Positions 36,713 through 48,716 of a stretch of 64,000 nt of DNA are shown here, one piece after another. The position numbers were made by a program, and so were the translations under genes. Within the stretch, counting starts at the first letter, position 1, and every line of letters begins with the position of its first letter. The DNA is from Pagrus major. Its lineage: Eukaryota; Chordata; Actinopteri; Spariformes; Sparidae. The notes under the pieces are model-generated. The model searched no databases. It was given only the letters and a program-made list of their open reading frames with translations, and was not told the origin of the DNA. The stretch spans positions 23,372,671 through 23,436,670 of the forward strand of contig NC_133227.1 in NCBI RefSeq assembly GCF_040436345.1. The letters are read 5' to 3'.

Positions 36713-37122
36713 TTACCTCTAAATTTCCTCAATCAAAATCAGAATCAGGATCAGGATCTGGTGAAGAACAGGGTTATCCTGGTTCTGGTTCCTGGTTAAA
36801 GATGAGGTTGGTGGTCAGATTCAAGGATTAGGTCCAGTCCAGTTTCAGGTCCTGTTGGGCGATTCGGTCTCTGTGTGAGCCTGTTTGTTTCAGTTCAGTC
36901 TTCAACAGTGGCTCGGGGCAACGACACCAACTGTCCTGCAGGAGGGAGAGTGAGAGGTTGAGTGTTAGTGACAGACTGCAGGCTTAGAGAGAGAGAGAGG
37001 ACGGTCAAGAGACATAAAGATAAACAGAGAGAGAGAGCCGGTATCAGACTGCAGGTTTCTATTTTAGGAGGTGATTGACAGACGAGGCTGCAGCTCGACC
37101 CCCCACCACCCCCACCACCCTG

Positions 37123-37162
37123 TGTGTGTGTGTGTGTGTTTGTGTGTGTGTGTGCGTGTGTG
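37123..37162 (+). repeat. (GT)n microsatellite
   Basis: Near-perfect GT run with two interruptions, after a C-rich stretch. Confidence 0.9.
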
Positions 37163-37344
37163 TCTCAACACCTCGATCACATGTAGCTGATGTTTAACCC
37201 TCCAAGTCAAAGTGTCCCTCACCTGTCACCATGACAACACTGTGGTGTTGGATGCAGAACACGGCAACAGTAGGTCCTGCCGATCATTGGCTCCTAAAGT
37301 GGGGTATGGGAACCCCCAGGGACCTCGAGGGGTTTCCCCAGCAA

Positions 37345-37770
37345 AAAGACAAATATTTTTATACCTCCACACCAGTGACAGTGCCACTATTGTGTTTTCG
37401 GATTTTCTGTCCTTCCGTCCGTCTGTCCATCCATCAGTATGTCTGTCCATATGTACATACTACATCTCATTATTGTGAATGTGATATCTCAAGAACTGCT
37501 GGAGGGAATTTCTTCAAATTTGGCACAAATTTCCACTTGGACTTGTGGATGAACTGATTAGATTTTGGTGGTCAAAGGTCAAAGTCACTGGGACCTCATG
37601 GCATCGCATTCTCGTGAACACCATATCTCAAGAGCACCCTGTGGAAATGTCTTAAAATTTGACACAGACATCCCATTGGACTCAAGGATAAACTGATTAA
37701 TTAAATTTAATTAATAAACTGAATTTGGTGGTCAAAGGTCAAGGTCACTGTGACCTCACCTTTCTGGCCA
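37345..37770 (+). repeat. Dispersed repeat with an internal duplication
   Basis: After a CCGTCCGTCTGTCC run, two related segments follow (about 37480-37600 and 37618-37765). Each contains ATATCTCAAGA, a TTGACACAGACATCCC or equivalent phrase, GATAAACTGATTA and TGGTGGTCAAAGGTCAA. This phrase set is widely dispersed in fish genomes. I cannot name the family. The repeated AGGTCA half-sites could mimic nuclear-receptor sites. Confidence 0.55.
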
Positions 37771-37839
37771 TTACTTAACAATTCTCTTCATCTTGTAAAT
37801 CAGTCTGGGCCTCAAAAAGTTATTTAAATGACACATTTT

Positions 37840-38030
37840 CAAGTAGATTATAGAGATGCCTTGAGAATATTACTTAGGAGACCTAGATGGAATAGAGCAA
37901 GTGAAATGTTTGTTGCTGCAGGAGTCAGTGCTTTCCAAGCTGTTTTAAGAAATCTTATGTACAGTATACATTTATTTGCTGCCTTAATGTGGCTACACGT
38001 ACTTGGCCAATAAAGCTGATTCTGATTTCC
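37840..38030 (+). mobile_element. LINE ORF2 C-terminal fragment with 3' tail
   Basis: The plus-strand frame reads DYRDALRILLRRPRWNRASE, then MFVAAGVSAFQAVLRNLMYS. This matches the C-terminal block (AYN.alR.L...PRW.SAS.MFV...v..F.al.RN..YS) seen in fish LINEs. The element ends in AATAAAGCTGATTCTGATT at about 38010-38028. The frame is open across this short piece. Confidence 0.6.
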
Positions 38031-38079
38031 CTCTGAACTATCGTGGAGTAGAAGAATAAAGCAGAAAAAATCTGAAATA

Positions 38080-38152
38080 CTCAAGTACACATATCTCGAA
38101 ATTGTACTTAAGTATAGTACTTGATTACATGTACTTAGTTACCTCCAACCAA
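38080..38152. mobile_element. Partial copy of the GTGGTG MITE family
   Basis: ACTCAAGTACAC, AAATTGTACTTAAGTATAGT and TACATGTACTTAGTTACCT are the terminal phrases of the family. Only about 70 bp remain. Confidence 0.5.
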
Positions 38153-38159
38153 TACATAC

Positions 38160-38290
38160 CATTGACCGACACACTCCGATACAGTAGGTGGCGGTGTTCA
38201 TCAAGTTAGTTTGCGATCCGCCAATATATAGGAAGACGAAGAAGAAAAGCAGGAACAGCAGAAGAAGAAGAGTGTTTTTATGGGAGGAAC
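38160..38290 (+). promoter_or_regulatory. Upstream region of mat2b with GGTGGCGG motif
   Basis: CAGTAGGTGGCGGTG at about 38182-38196 matches the CTCF-site core and also a phrase in a common fish repeat (GTAGGTGGCGG ... CCGCCAATA ... GAAGAAGAAG). Further down, at about 38715-38735, repeated CGGAAG boxes resemble ETS sites, 110 bp before the mat2b start codon. Confidence 0.4.
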
Positions 38291-38841
38291 GGACTGTTTA
38301 AAATACTCTGCTGCACTGGGAGGATTTCTGCTGGTCTGTACTGGTCAGTGAGCTCGATCAGATGCCTGGATTTGATTTAGGAGGATCGGAGGTAAATTCA
38401 CGGCTTGTGTTTTCAGCAGCCTCGGCTCAAACACGGGTGTTGTGAGAAAAACTGTCACTGTGTTAATTCTGGTCTCGGATCGGTTTTATTCAGCTTTTAG
38501 CATAGACATATATGTTTATGGGTTTTAAGTGCCGGTGTAATCCACTACACGGAGTCTGGGTCAACAAACAGATAATAAAAAACTGCGTCATTTCCAATTT
38601 TCCGTGTATTTCTCATTATTCCGTTTGTCATCGCTGACATCTGTTAGCCTGTTAGCCTGTATGCTAACCGGCTAGAATCACCGCGACAGCTGCTTTACGG
38701 CAAACAGCTCGTCGCTGAGAGCGGAAGCGGAAGAGAGAAAACAAACTGCGCATCAGAAAAATCAGAGAGCAGCTGAGTGATAGATATCGATCAATAACAA
38801 CTCATAAATATCAGCAACACATCTTGTCAGACAGAGGAGAT

Positions 38842-40184
38842 ATGAGCCGTGAACTGAAGATTATGTTCAGCCCGGGCCGCGTGCAGCTGGTTCAGGTAAA
38901 TACTCACCTGTAAACAGCTAGAATGCTAACTGCTAACAGAGGGAGGTGCACCTGTAGCAGGTCCTGGGGATGTTTTGATTATTTAACAAGTGTCGTTTAA
39001 ACTGAAGTAGAGTTTATTTCTCAACGTTAAGATTTAGAACATCAGCTGGAGAAATATTGCATCAGTTATTGATCGATTGTTTCACTGTAAACAGAACCAC
39101 CCACTGTGGTGCTTCAGTTTTCTACTTGTTTACTTTTCAGTAAAGTTTAATGACCAAAGACATTTAAATTTATTTTTCAAAAACTAAATATATATATATT
39201 AATCACTACATGAATCTCCTCTCTGCCTCTCTAGAACCCTGTTTCACCGACTGTCTTGTCTCTCCTCTCTAAATATATAAATTAGTTAATTAATCACTAC
39301 ATAACTCTGATATTTGTGCACTACTTTGTCTGTGAGACTCTAACAGGAAGCAAATGTTGCGCTGATTGATTTAGTGATGATATTGATCAATTGATTGCAC
39401 TGATATTGATGTAGTTCTGATGTAGTACTGTTTACTCCAGGACGAGGCAATGGGCCCGGCTCCGAAGGTCCTGGTTACCGGTGCCACAGGTCTTCTGGGT
39501 CGAGCCGTCTGCAGAGAGTTTCAGAACAATGGCTGGTTGGTTATCGGGACTGGATACAGGAGAGCCAGGCCCCGCCTCCTTCGCTGTGACCTCACAGATG
39601 AGGACGCCATCAGAGGACTACTGCATGAATACAAGGTACTGCACTCTGTAGTACTCCACCCTACACTGCAGTACAGGGCTACACAGTGATGTTAAAAGCA
39701 GACCGTGGAGCTGGACGAGCTAATTACATTTCACATAAATGTGTTTCAGCCTGATGTAATCGTCCACTGTGCAGCAGAGAGACGTCCAGATGTTGTGGAG
39801 AGACACACTGAAGCAGCTGTGAATCTCAATGTGCACGCCACAAGCACGCTTGCCAAGGAGGCAGGTAGGTGATCCACCTGTTGTTGTTCTAATGTTCCTT
39901 TCATCATTACAATAAATACAGTAAATTTTAATCTGTTGTTATTTATCAGGGTGGCTGTGTGACATATTTAACTAACTGATGTATTTACAGGAAGTTTATT
40001 AACTTCTATTATGTCAGACTGAAGTTCAGTGATAATGATTTGATGATAAAATTAAATTAATGGTGCATCATTTTACTGATAATGATTATCAAATTATCAC
40101 TTAACTTCGCTATATTGTCAGCAATCCTAACATTTAAAGCTAATTTAAGAACGTGATATATTTATTCACCTCTGTCTCTCTTTA

Positions 40185-40229
<45 letters not shown>

Positions 40230-40924
40230 TGCAGCTGTGTGTGGGGCGTTCTTCCTCTACATCAGCACCGACTACGTGTTTGATGGGAGGAATCCTCCAT
40301 ACGGAGAAGACGACAGTCCCAATCCTCTCAACGTTTATGGACGCAGCAAACTGGAGGGAGAGAGAGAGACACTCAGACACTGTCCAGGTACCTGTCTGTC
40401 TCTCAACTGTCTGTTCTTACCTGTCTTTGTCTCACTTGGCTATCTCTCACCATCTGTCTGTATTTCACCTGTCTGTCTTTTCTTCATCTGTTTTCTGTTT
40501 TTCTGTCTTGTCTGTCTCTCACCTGGCTGTGTTCTTACGAGTGTCTGTGACCTCGCCCTTCTGTGCTCTCACCTGTCCTACTCTACCTGTCCTACTCTCA
40601 CCTGTCTGTATTCTCACCTGCCCTTCTCTCACCTGTCTGTCTCTCACCGGCCCTTCTCTCACCTGTCTGTGTGTCAGGTGCGGTGGTGCTGCGGGTGCCG
40701 GTTCTGTTCGGGGAGGTGGAATCGGTGTCTGAGAGCGCCGTGACATCACTGTGGCTCAAAGTCCAGGAGGCGACAGAGAGCTGCACCCTGGATCACTGCC
40801 AGCAGAGGTTCCCCACCGACACACGAGACGTTGCTGCTGTCTGCAGGAAACTGTCTGAGAGGGCAAGACAGGTGCATAACTGTCTGTGTGTCTGAGAGAG
40901 AGAGACAGGTAACTGTACGACTGT

Positions 40925-40965
<41 letters not shown>

Positions 40966-41911
40966 CTGCATAACTGTCTGTCTCTCCTTTCTCTGCCTGT
41001 CTTACCAGCTGTCCTTCCTGTCTCTCTCTCCTCCCGTTGCCAGTCTTGCCACCTGTCTCTCCTCTCCCTGCCTGTCTCACCACCTGTCTGTCTACTATCT
41101 GCCTGTCTCACCACCTATCTTTCCCTCCCCTCTGCATGACTCACCCCCTGTCTCATCATATGTCCGTCTCTGCTCACTCTACCTTTCTAACTACCTGTAT
41201 ATCTCTCCCCTTTTCACCTGTCTCACAACCTGCTGGTCTCTCCTCTCTCTCTCTGCCTGTCTCACAACCTGTCTGCCTGTCTCACCACCTGACTGTCTCC
41301 CCTCTATCTGGCTCTCACCATCTACCTGTCTCACCCCTTCATCCTATTTCTGCCGTCTCTCCACTAACCACCTGCCAGCCTCTCGTTTCTCTTCCTGTCT
41401 CACAACCTGTCTGCCTCTATTCCAGGACCCGTCTATCAGAGGAATCTTTCACTTCTCAGCCAAAGAGCAGATGACCAAATATGAGATGGCCGTTGCGATC
41501 GCTCAGGCCTTCAACCTGCCGTCCAACCACCTCATTCCTGTAAGTGGACATTGATCAATATATTGATTGATATACCTCTATATGTAAAGTCCCAACAGAT
41601 GATCGATTATTCACTTCACCTGTCTGTGGCTTTTACTGTTGTGGCTAATCAGTGAAGTACTTGTAGTGTAAATTATTTCTAGTATGAATACATTACAGTA
41701 TTTGTAATATTTAAGTATTGTTAATGTCTGTCTGCAGCTGACGGAGCAGCTGGCGGCGTCGACTCTTCGTCCAATGAACAGCCAGTTAAACTGTTCTCGT
41801 CTGGAGCTGCTGAACCTGAGCGTTGAACCGCGACCGTTCACGACGGCCATCACCGACTGTCTATGGCCGTTCACGCCTGATAAACGCTGGAGACAGACCG
41901 TCTTCCACTGA
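38842..41911 (+). CDS. mat2b: Methionine adenosyltransferase 2 subunit beta (complete, seven coding exons)
   Basis: Predicted 332-aa cytosolic regulatory subunit that binds MAT2A, the enzyme making S-adenosylmethionine from methionine and ATP. Coding exons: 38842-38895, 39441-39635, 39750-39864, 40235-40387, 40678-40871, 41426-41539, 41738-41911; all joins keep frame. The fold is that of an extended short-chain dehydrogenase. The NAD(P)-binding glycine motif GATGLLG is at residues 32-38, then [30 protein letters not shown] and the YGRSK active-site-like pair. [18 protein letters not shown] is conserved. The C-terminus KRWRQTVFH is identical to human MAT2B, whose tail contacts MAT2A. Human MAT2B has 334 aa, so this copy is full length. 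The start [18 protein letters not shown] aligns with the human N-terminus. Confidence 0.96.
40388..40677 (+). repeat. CTGTCT-rich low-complexity intron 4 of mat2b
   Basis: The whole intron consists of variants of CACCTGTCTGTCTCTCACC. Similar CTGTCT-rich DNA fills much of intron 5 (40980-41425). A (TG)n tract at about 40188-40222 precedes the exon 4 acceptor of the previous intron. Confidence 0.85.
40920..40965 (+). repeat. (GA)n microsatellite in mat2b intron 5
   Basis: A run of GA dinucleotides beside CTGTCTGAGAGAG repeats. Confidence 0.85.
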
Positions 41912-42081
41912 CAAACAGACAGACAGACAGGCAGGCGGGTAGAAAAGGAAAGCAAGTAGAAACAGATTGACAGACAGTTACAGACAGGAAGATAGAGAGA
42001 GACAAACAAAACAGACAGGACAAACAGGTTGACACAGACAGGCTGTTACAAACAGGCAGGTAAAGAGAGACAGACAGGCTG

Positions 42082-42124
<43 letters not shown>

Positions 42125-42490
42125 TGGATGGGTAGAAAATGACAGACTGGTAGAGACGAATGGATGCAGACAAGACAGATGGGTAGAAAATACAGACTGT
42201 TAGAGACAGGTAAATGCAGACAAGACAGCCGGGTAGACGCAGACAGGTTTAGACTGACAGTTAAAAAGACACAGGGAGACACAGAGTGGGTAGAAAATGA
42301 CACAGACAGACAGAGAGGTAGACACAGACAGACAGAGAGGTAGACACAGACCGACAGTTACAGACAGGCAGACAGAAAACAGATTTAAGAAAACAGACTT
42401 ATTTACGGTTACAGGTACAGACAGACAGGTGGCGACAGACATGGAGAGGCAGACAGACCGCTTAGATGCAAGACACACACACGGACAGAC
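41912..42490 (+). repeat. ACAGACAG-rich tract directly after the mat2b stop codon
   Basis: Dense ACAGACAG and ACAGACAGG repeats begin 4 bp after the stop and run nearly 600 bp. They are the reverse complement of the CTGTCT tracts in introns 4 and 5. The 3' UTR of mat2b probably starts within this repeat. A distant ATTAAA at 43423-43428 is one candidate polyadenylation signal. Confidence 0.85.
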
Positions 42491-45400
42491 AGGTAGACGT
42501 TTCCACCATATACTGTCTCTAGTTGTGTCACATTTCAGGCTCCACCCCCTGCAGTCCAATGACATCATAATGAATGGACAAGGTTTCGACCAATCCAAAG
42601 GCTCTGCTGATAAACAAGTCTTTACTTGAACCAGTCTGTCCTTCTGACCTACGTATCGCACAATCCTCTGGGCTGTCTGTTGATGCATTCAGGTGCTCTC
42701 ATCAACTCGTATGTTTATTAAATGATGATCTCAGCAGGTGTCTCTCAGGTAATAAGTATCCGAAGTGGACCAATGAAAACACACATCTACTGTTCCCCTG
42801 CTGATTTACAGCTGTCATAGGCCACGGCCAACTGTGTGGGTGGAACCTGAGGTGAGACAGATGTGACAGAGAGAGAGACAGGTGGACTGACAAACATATA
42901 CTGATGTGCCACTATATTTACAGTATACAGTATTTGCCATATATTAACAATATATGTGTGTAGTGATTACTCATTAAACCCAGAGTTCTGTCTGCAGGTT
43001 CAAGTTAAAATCAGGTTGTTGTTGGATTTGAATCTGACGGGTTGTTGTTCCTGTGGAGACAGAACAGTCTGTAACAGTGGGAACAAACTGAGACCAACTG
43101 AATCTACAAATATACAATATACACTTCACTGTGTGTTCATGTGCTTGTGTGTCTGAGGAGTCGTAAATCTAATGTCTTTTTTAGTTTTGGTGTGAATGAA
43201 GTGTTTTAACTACTGATGTATTTTGCAAAATTAAGGTTGTCACAGTTCAAAGAGACTTCTTGATTTCCGTTCAACTACGGTATCCTACAGAGGACAAATT
43301 CCACTTGCTGGTTTCAGTATATTTAATTTAAATGCCGAAAATTACACGTGTATGATATTCTACTGTTATTATATTATAGTTGATGTTGGCTGTTTGTTGT
43401 TGTAAATGACTCAGCTGCTCACATTAAACATCTGAAATACTGAATCTGAGTTTTTGTTTTGACTTCATTCAAATCAAACTTTTAATAATGGAGGCTCAGA
43501 AGAGACAAAACAAACTGTAGCAGGATCAGTCTGTCTGAAGTGCACAGTATGTATTTTCTGCCACTAGAGGGCCCTAAATGAAAACAAAAAAGATGTACAG
43601 GTAAGTCGTGTGGGATCATGTGAGTTGTTGTCTCCATTGTTAAGCAACCACCAATGTCAATTAAAAAACTGTCTGAGAAGTTCACGGACGGTGTAATGTC
43701 TTAAGTTTTATTGACATTACGTTGACTCCAATTCGGCCACTTCCTTCCTCACTATCTGACTCTCTACAGGAAGTTAGGGTTTTTCAGGGTTTGAACATTT
43801 TTGGAAACATTTACGATAACTTCAGTAGTAGTAGTAGTAGACAACAAATTAACAGAGATCTAGTCATTTTTAGACATTTTAATGCAGAAATGTAACGGCT
43901 TGATAGACTGATCAAAGATCGTTTTCGTTTCAACTGATCAGCTAGTCGTGTTACCACCAGGAGAGAGCGCTGTCCTGCCACCTGACCTGTGAAGACTGGG
44001 CCAAAGTGGAATTCATTTTGCCTGTGAGGTGGGAGAGTTAGCGTCTGTAATTCTGACAATGAATTGGAGTCGTGGAAATAACAGATCCTGTGGACTGGTA
44101 CCATCCCTGATGAAGATGACACTCGAGGAATAACGGTACCAATAGTATTGTTTTTTCAGTATTTTTTTTCTAGTCAAAGGACAAAGTGTATTCAAGGTAT
44201 TTGATTTAAAGTACAATCTGGCAAGATCTTGAAAGTCAAAGTTTAGATAAGAGTCTAAATATTTTACTGTACTCCACATCACAACAGTGGTGTCGTAAAA
44301 GCCCATGACACACCAATCAAACACTCACCAGTCTTTTGAGAATATCTTAGAAGACCAAACAAAACAGTTGACCAAAACTAACAGTTCAAACAGATAGCCT
44401 CAATAATAACCTCAAAATGGAGAATATCTACTCAAATTTAGAGACTCCTTGTACTACTTTGTTTGAAATTGGCAAGATGTCTTCAAACACACAAGAATAA
44501 TGGTAAATATCGCCAGAAAGTCTGGAGCAAGCTGTGGTTATTATGAAGACAACACAAGCAAAACAAATGTTTGCTGTTGTTGGAGAAGGTTTAGTGTGCG
44601 ATAAGCACTTCAATAATGTTCCAAGTGAAGGCATTTCAGTCTTCAGGAAATACAAGTGTTTTTGTTTGTTTGTTGAACTAATTTTGGTATTTCACTAATT
44701 CAGATAAGGTTTAAGTGTGCCTCAGGAGTAAAAGTACTGATCTCTTTTAAAAGAAAGGTTAACAGGAAATTAGTTTGTGGATTTCAAAGTGAATTTATCT
44801 GTTTTTTGTTTGTTTTTTAGTTTTTTTAGTAGTACTATTTGAATTAGTTAAGTGTTATGAGATTTGAGCTAGGGATGAAAATCTTAAGCAATTTCTTCAA
44901 TTGACAGTCGGCAGACTTAATCGATTATTGGTTTATTCATTAATAATATATGAAATTGTTGGAAGTTTTTTTCATTTGTATTTTTTGAATGACAAATTAC
45001 TTGTAATACATTTTCTCATACCAGTATTTTGTATTTTATTTTGATATATTTTAAATGCAAGTATTTGTATTTAAAAAAACATACCTTTTGATTTATTTTT
45101 GCGCGTCTCTGATTTTAGTACATTTTAATCTCTTACAAGCGATTAATCAATAAATGCTTAATCATTATCATGCCTAGTTTAAACCTAATCTATGGTTTAC
45201 ATAGCTTTGAGGTTTGAAGGCACTAGCCTATATATTAAAGGGTATGGTGCCCTTTATTTTGTTTATCTTTTTGCTGATTGAGGAAAAGTCATTTAATAAA
45301 TTATTTAAATGATGACGCACATACATACATGCATACATACATACATACACACCTTCCATGCTCATAAAGAAAACAAAACATGATGTCTAATGTCAGCCAC

Positions 45401-46980
45401 CCAACCACAAGGCACTCTCCAGCTGTTCTGGTTTTGGGAGGGATGGCATCCCTCGTGGTATCTCTGGTAGTCACTGAGGTATTTTTACCTACCTATTTAT
45501 TTTTGTGAATAGGAATCCAGTTGGAAATTGAAGTTGTATTAATACCTTAATTCCTTGAATTTGTCTTTCAAACCTGAACAACCCATGAACAAGCCTTTTT
45601 CCCGTTGGAAGGTTTATTAACATTGGAAAGCCTTTCGGCAAGTCTATCCTGCAGCTGCAAACAAGCAACTACGTAGGAGCCATCTGCCCAGTGGAGAATG
45701 ACAGAGAAACATGTAAACAAGTGCTTGGATATCTAGAAAACTAGGAGAGACTGGAGTTTGTGAACCAAAACAGAGGCTTGTAGCCGTGTGACTCATTGAA
45801 CCAGAGTTCCCTATTTCAACACGTCTACGCTTCATTTGACTTAGTTTCTGACAAGTACACAAATGCCCACAAGCCTGCAAAAAATACAAATTGTTAGACA
45901 TAAAACCATAGCGTCCACTCAACTGATGTACTTGTGATCTCCTCGCACTCACATTGCCTCAGATGGCTTGGCAATCTGTACAGTGAAGGACATCCTCTGT
46001 CCTTAGACCCTCGATTATAGTAAGGAAAATATAACCTTTTCTAACAGGGCGGACAAATGTAAAATATGATACAAGTAGACTAGATTATATAAAATATATG
46101 TGATAAAATATACAGATTAAGATTTTAAGAAGTACACATATAAGAAGCTTGTAAAACAGAAGTGAGATATACTTTGTTTAAAATCTTTATTATAACATGA
46201 TTGTACCACAGTTTCTCCTTTCGTTACACCTTTTGTCTTTACACAGTGTTTTGTCTTGATCTCTGCTTTATTTCGAGTATATTCATTTTTAATGATTTGC
46301 CTATTTGTATTACACAACACAAAATTAGTGAGGGATATTGGGATAGTTTAGTCTTTCACTTGACTGTGTATTCTGTAACATATCTGAATTTATATTTTGT
46401 GTTTTGTGAATATTTTTTGTCCCCAAAAATAATGCAACACATTTCATTTGACTTTTATTGCATATCCATACACATGCATATATGCGCCCATATCCCAATA
46501 TCCCTAGCTAATTGTGAGTAGTGTATACAAATATGTTTTTATATTTTATGTCTTTGACTATATATAGCGCTGCAGCTCATTCTGACTTATGTGTTCAATG
46601 CCTGCTGCAACCAGAATGTCCCTCTGGAAGATGATAAAGTTGGAAAGAAAAAACATGTTCACCTGGATTCACCTGATGTAACGGTGTGTTTGCATCACTG
46701 TGGCAACAGGTGGCAGTCGGTGATACAGAGGTCTGGTGTAGGGCATCAGCAGCAACACACGTAAAGAGAAACACTATTCACACAAACCATTTCCGCTACG
46801 ATTTTCAAAATAAAAGCATCTTCTTTCATTTAGTCGAGTCTTCGCTTTCCCATCGTGTTGCTGTATTTATTTGCCACAATGAGTCACAATATTAGTTGTT
46901 AGCCTTTATAACAATGTTGGTGTTTCCTCAAAAATGTTCTCTGTGCTGCATATAATGTGAGTTTAAAGTGGAGATTAGAT
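42491..46980. other. Intergenic region between mat2b and gdpd4
   Basis: About 4.5 kb of AT-rich DNA with no supported gene. It holds a CTCF-like motif near 43560-43575, a dispersed repeat at 43785-43895, a short (AGT)n near 43825 and a (CATA)n run near 45330-45350. ORFs such as 45644-45952 on the minus strand match no family I recognise. Confidence 0.6.
43785..43895 (+). repeat. Dispersed repeat copy A
   Basis: Shares ordered phrases with 57253-57362: GGTTTGAACAT, TTGGAAACATTT, AGATCTAGT and TAGACATTTTAATGCAGAAATG. Same orientation in both places. Family unnamed. Confidence 0.6.
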
Positions 46981-46984
46981 TAAA

Positions 46985-47164
46985 GATTAAAAACTGCAAG
47001 TTTAAATGGAAACATGTTACGTCCGGTGCCCGTGTGAGTAACTCCGGTCAGCTTGACACAACCTCATCCTCCGAGGCCACCAGCTCCACATCGGGTTACC
47101 GAGGAAGAAGTGCGCACTGCGGCTTCTTCTCTGCCGTTCATCGGGAGGAAGCACCGACCTGGAG
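46985..47164 (+). other. Candidate untranslated first exon and promoter of gdpd4
   Basis: A locally GC- and CpG-enriched patch in AT-rich DNA ends in ACCTGGAG followed by the strong donor GTAAGA. The next acceptor on this strand with matching context is at 48677, opening the exon that carries the gdpd4 start codon. Inferred from composition and splice signals only. Confidence 0.4.
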
Positions 47165-47621
47165 GTAAGAAAACTAACGGTACATGTTGATATTAGAATA
47201 ATATTTGGCCACATCAACGATACTGAACCTGCTTTTTGGCATCGATGTGTTTCGGGTGATGATCAGCTTCATGTTTTAGCTCTAACCAGGTCTCAATAGA
47301 CCCCGTTCTTTCTTTTCTTTAGAGTGAATCACCAGACTGAATTATAAAAATCCGTCATTTTGAGATTAACGTGCTTGCTGGCCAAGCCGGAGAGCGGATT
47401 ATATTTAATCAACAGGTTTTTACGAATGACTAGGATGCCGACTTTAATTCGGCTGACATACATCACATGCTTGGGATGTATATCAGACCTATAAATTGTT
47501 TTTTACGATTTTTGATGAAACGTTTGACCATAATATGTGTGCAGGATTTACTAACATAACGGCAGGTTGGTAATGCTAATTTCTGTTTTGTTTATGCCGA
47601 TAAGAAAGACAACACTGAATT

Positions 47622-47650
47622 GTGATTGATTGATTGATTGATTGATTGAT
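47622..47650 (+). repeat. (TGAT)n microsatellite
   Basis: About seven TGAT units in the presumed 5' untranslated intron of gdpd4. Confidence 0.85.
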
Positions 47651-48716
47651 GGCTTGATTGATTATTGAATAGAATTGGACCTGTTCATACCCTAAAGCAC
47701 CTTCAGAGCAAAGAGTGACACCACCGCCAGGTTTGTGTTATTTAGACTGCAGCTATGCATTAATAATAATTTATGTAAACATCAGGTTATTTTTTTGTTT
47801 AAAACATGACTACATAGTTATAACCTCCCACAGCAGGTGTCATCGCAGGCAGAGCACAAATACTAATAGGTCTAGAGTAAGAAATTACCAAGACAAAAGT
47901 ACCAAAGTAGAACATTTATTCCATTCTGAGTTGTGTTTAACAGTATAACCTGTCTGCATATACTTTCTTTTAGTATGATACTACAGTATACAGTATATGC
48001 ATGCTGCAGCTAATGATTATCAACTAATTTACCATTACTTTCAAAATGAAAAAGTTCCTCTTTTGACCGACAACCAACCGTCCAAAATACCAAATTTCAT
48101 TGTGTATTATCATAAATAACAAAAAAAAAATCAGCAAGTTGTTACATTTAAGAAGTTGGAACCAGTAAATCTTTGACATTTTTGCTTGAATAGTGACTAA
48201 TATGACTAATCGATTTCCACAGTAGTTGGTGATTAAACGTCTGCAGCAAAGATAATGACCTGAAACACGCCCAAGTTGCACAAGAGAAATGACAAATGAA
48301 TGAGGTTTCTGTAAATCTGAAACTTCTCTGGAAGCTGCAACAGAGCACCGCTGATTTCCTGCTTAAAAAACAAAGAGTAGTCCAAAAAAACAGACTTCCT
48401 GCCGTCTTAAGCCGAGCTTCAACACATTTCCTACTGAGACTTACCTGGGGCCAGGTTTAGCGAGGAATCCAAGATTTTATACTTTTATGTGTGTAGTTGT
48501 TTTTAGTCATGTTTCAAGTCTGCACAGAAATATTACAGAATGCGTTGTCATTATTTAAGTAAGTGTACTTATTTAAATGTTTATTCTTTATTCAAGTGTA
48601 ACACTTTATTATGTCTGTGTAGGAGTATTATGGTGGTATTTCGTAAGAGATTCCCACTTGACTTTGTTGTGTTTCAGTGAGCAGGATGGAAGGTGTGTCA
48701 GAGTGTTTATGAGCAC

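Noticed and set aside
41037-42303. Several ORFs around the mat2b 3' end (Ser/Leu/Cys-rich)
   Set aside because: They are translations of CTGTCT/ACAGACAG repeats, which are open in most frames.
45644-45952. 102-aa minus-strand ORF as a possible gene
   Set aside because: No recognisable domain, no supporting splice or promoter signals, and AT-rich repeat-bearing surroundings.
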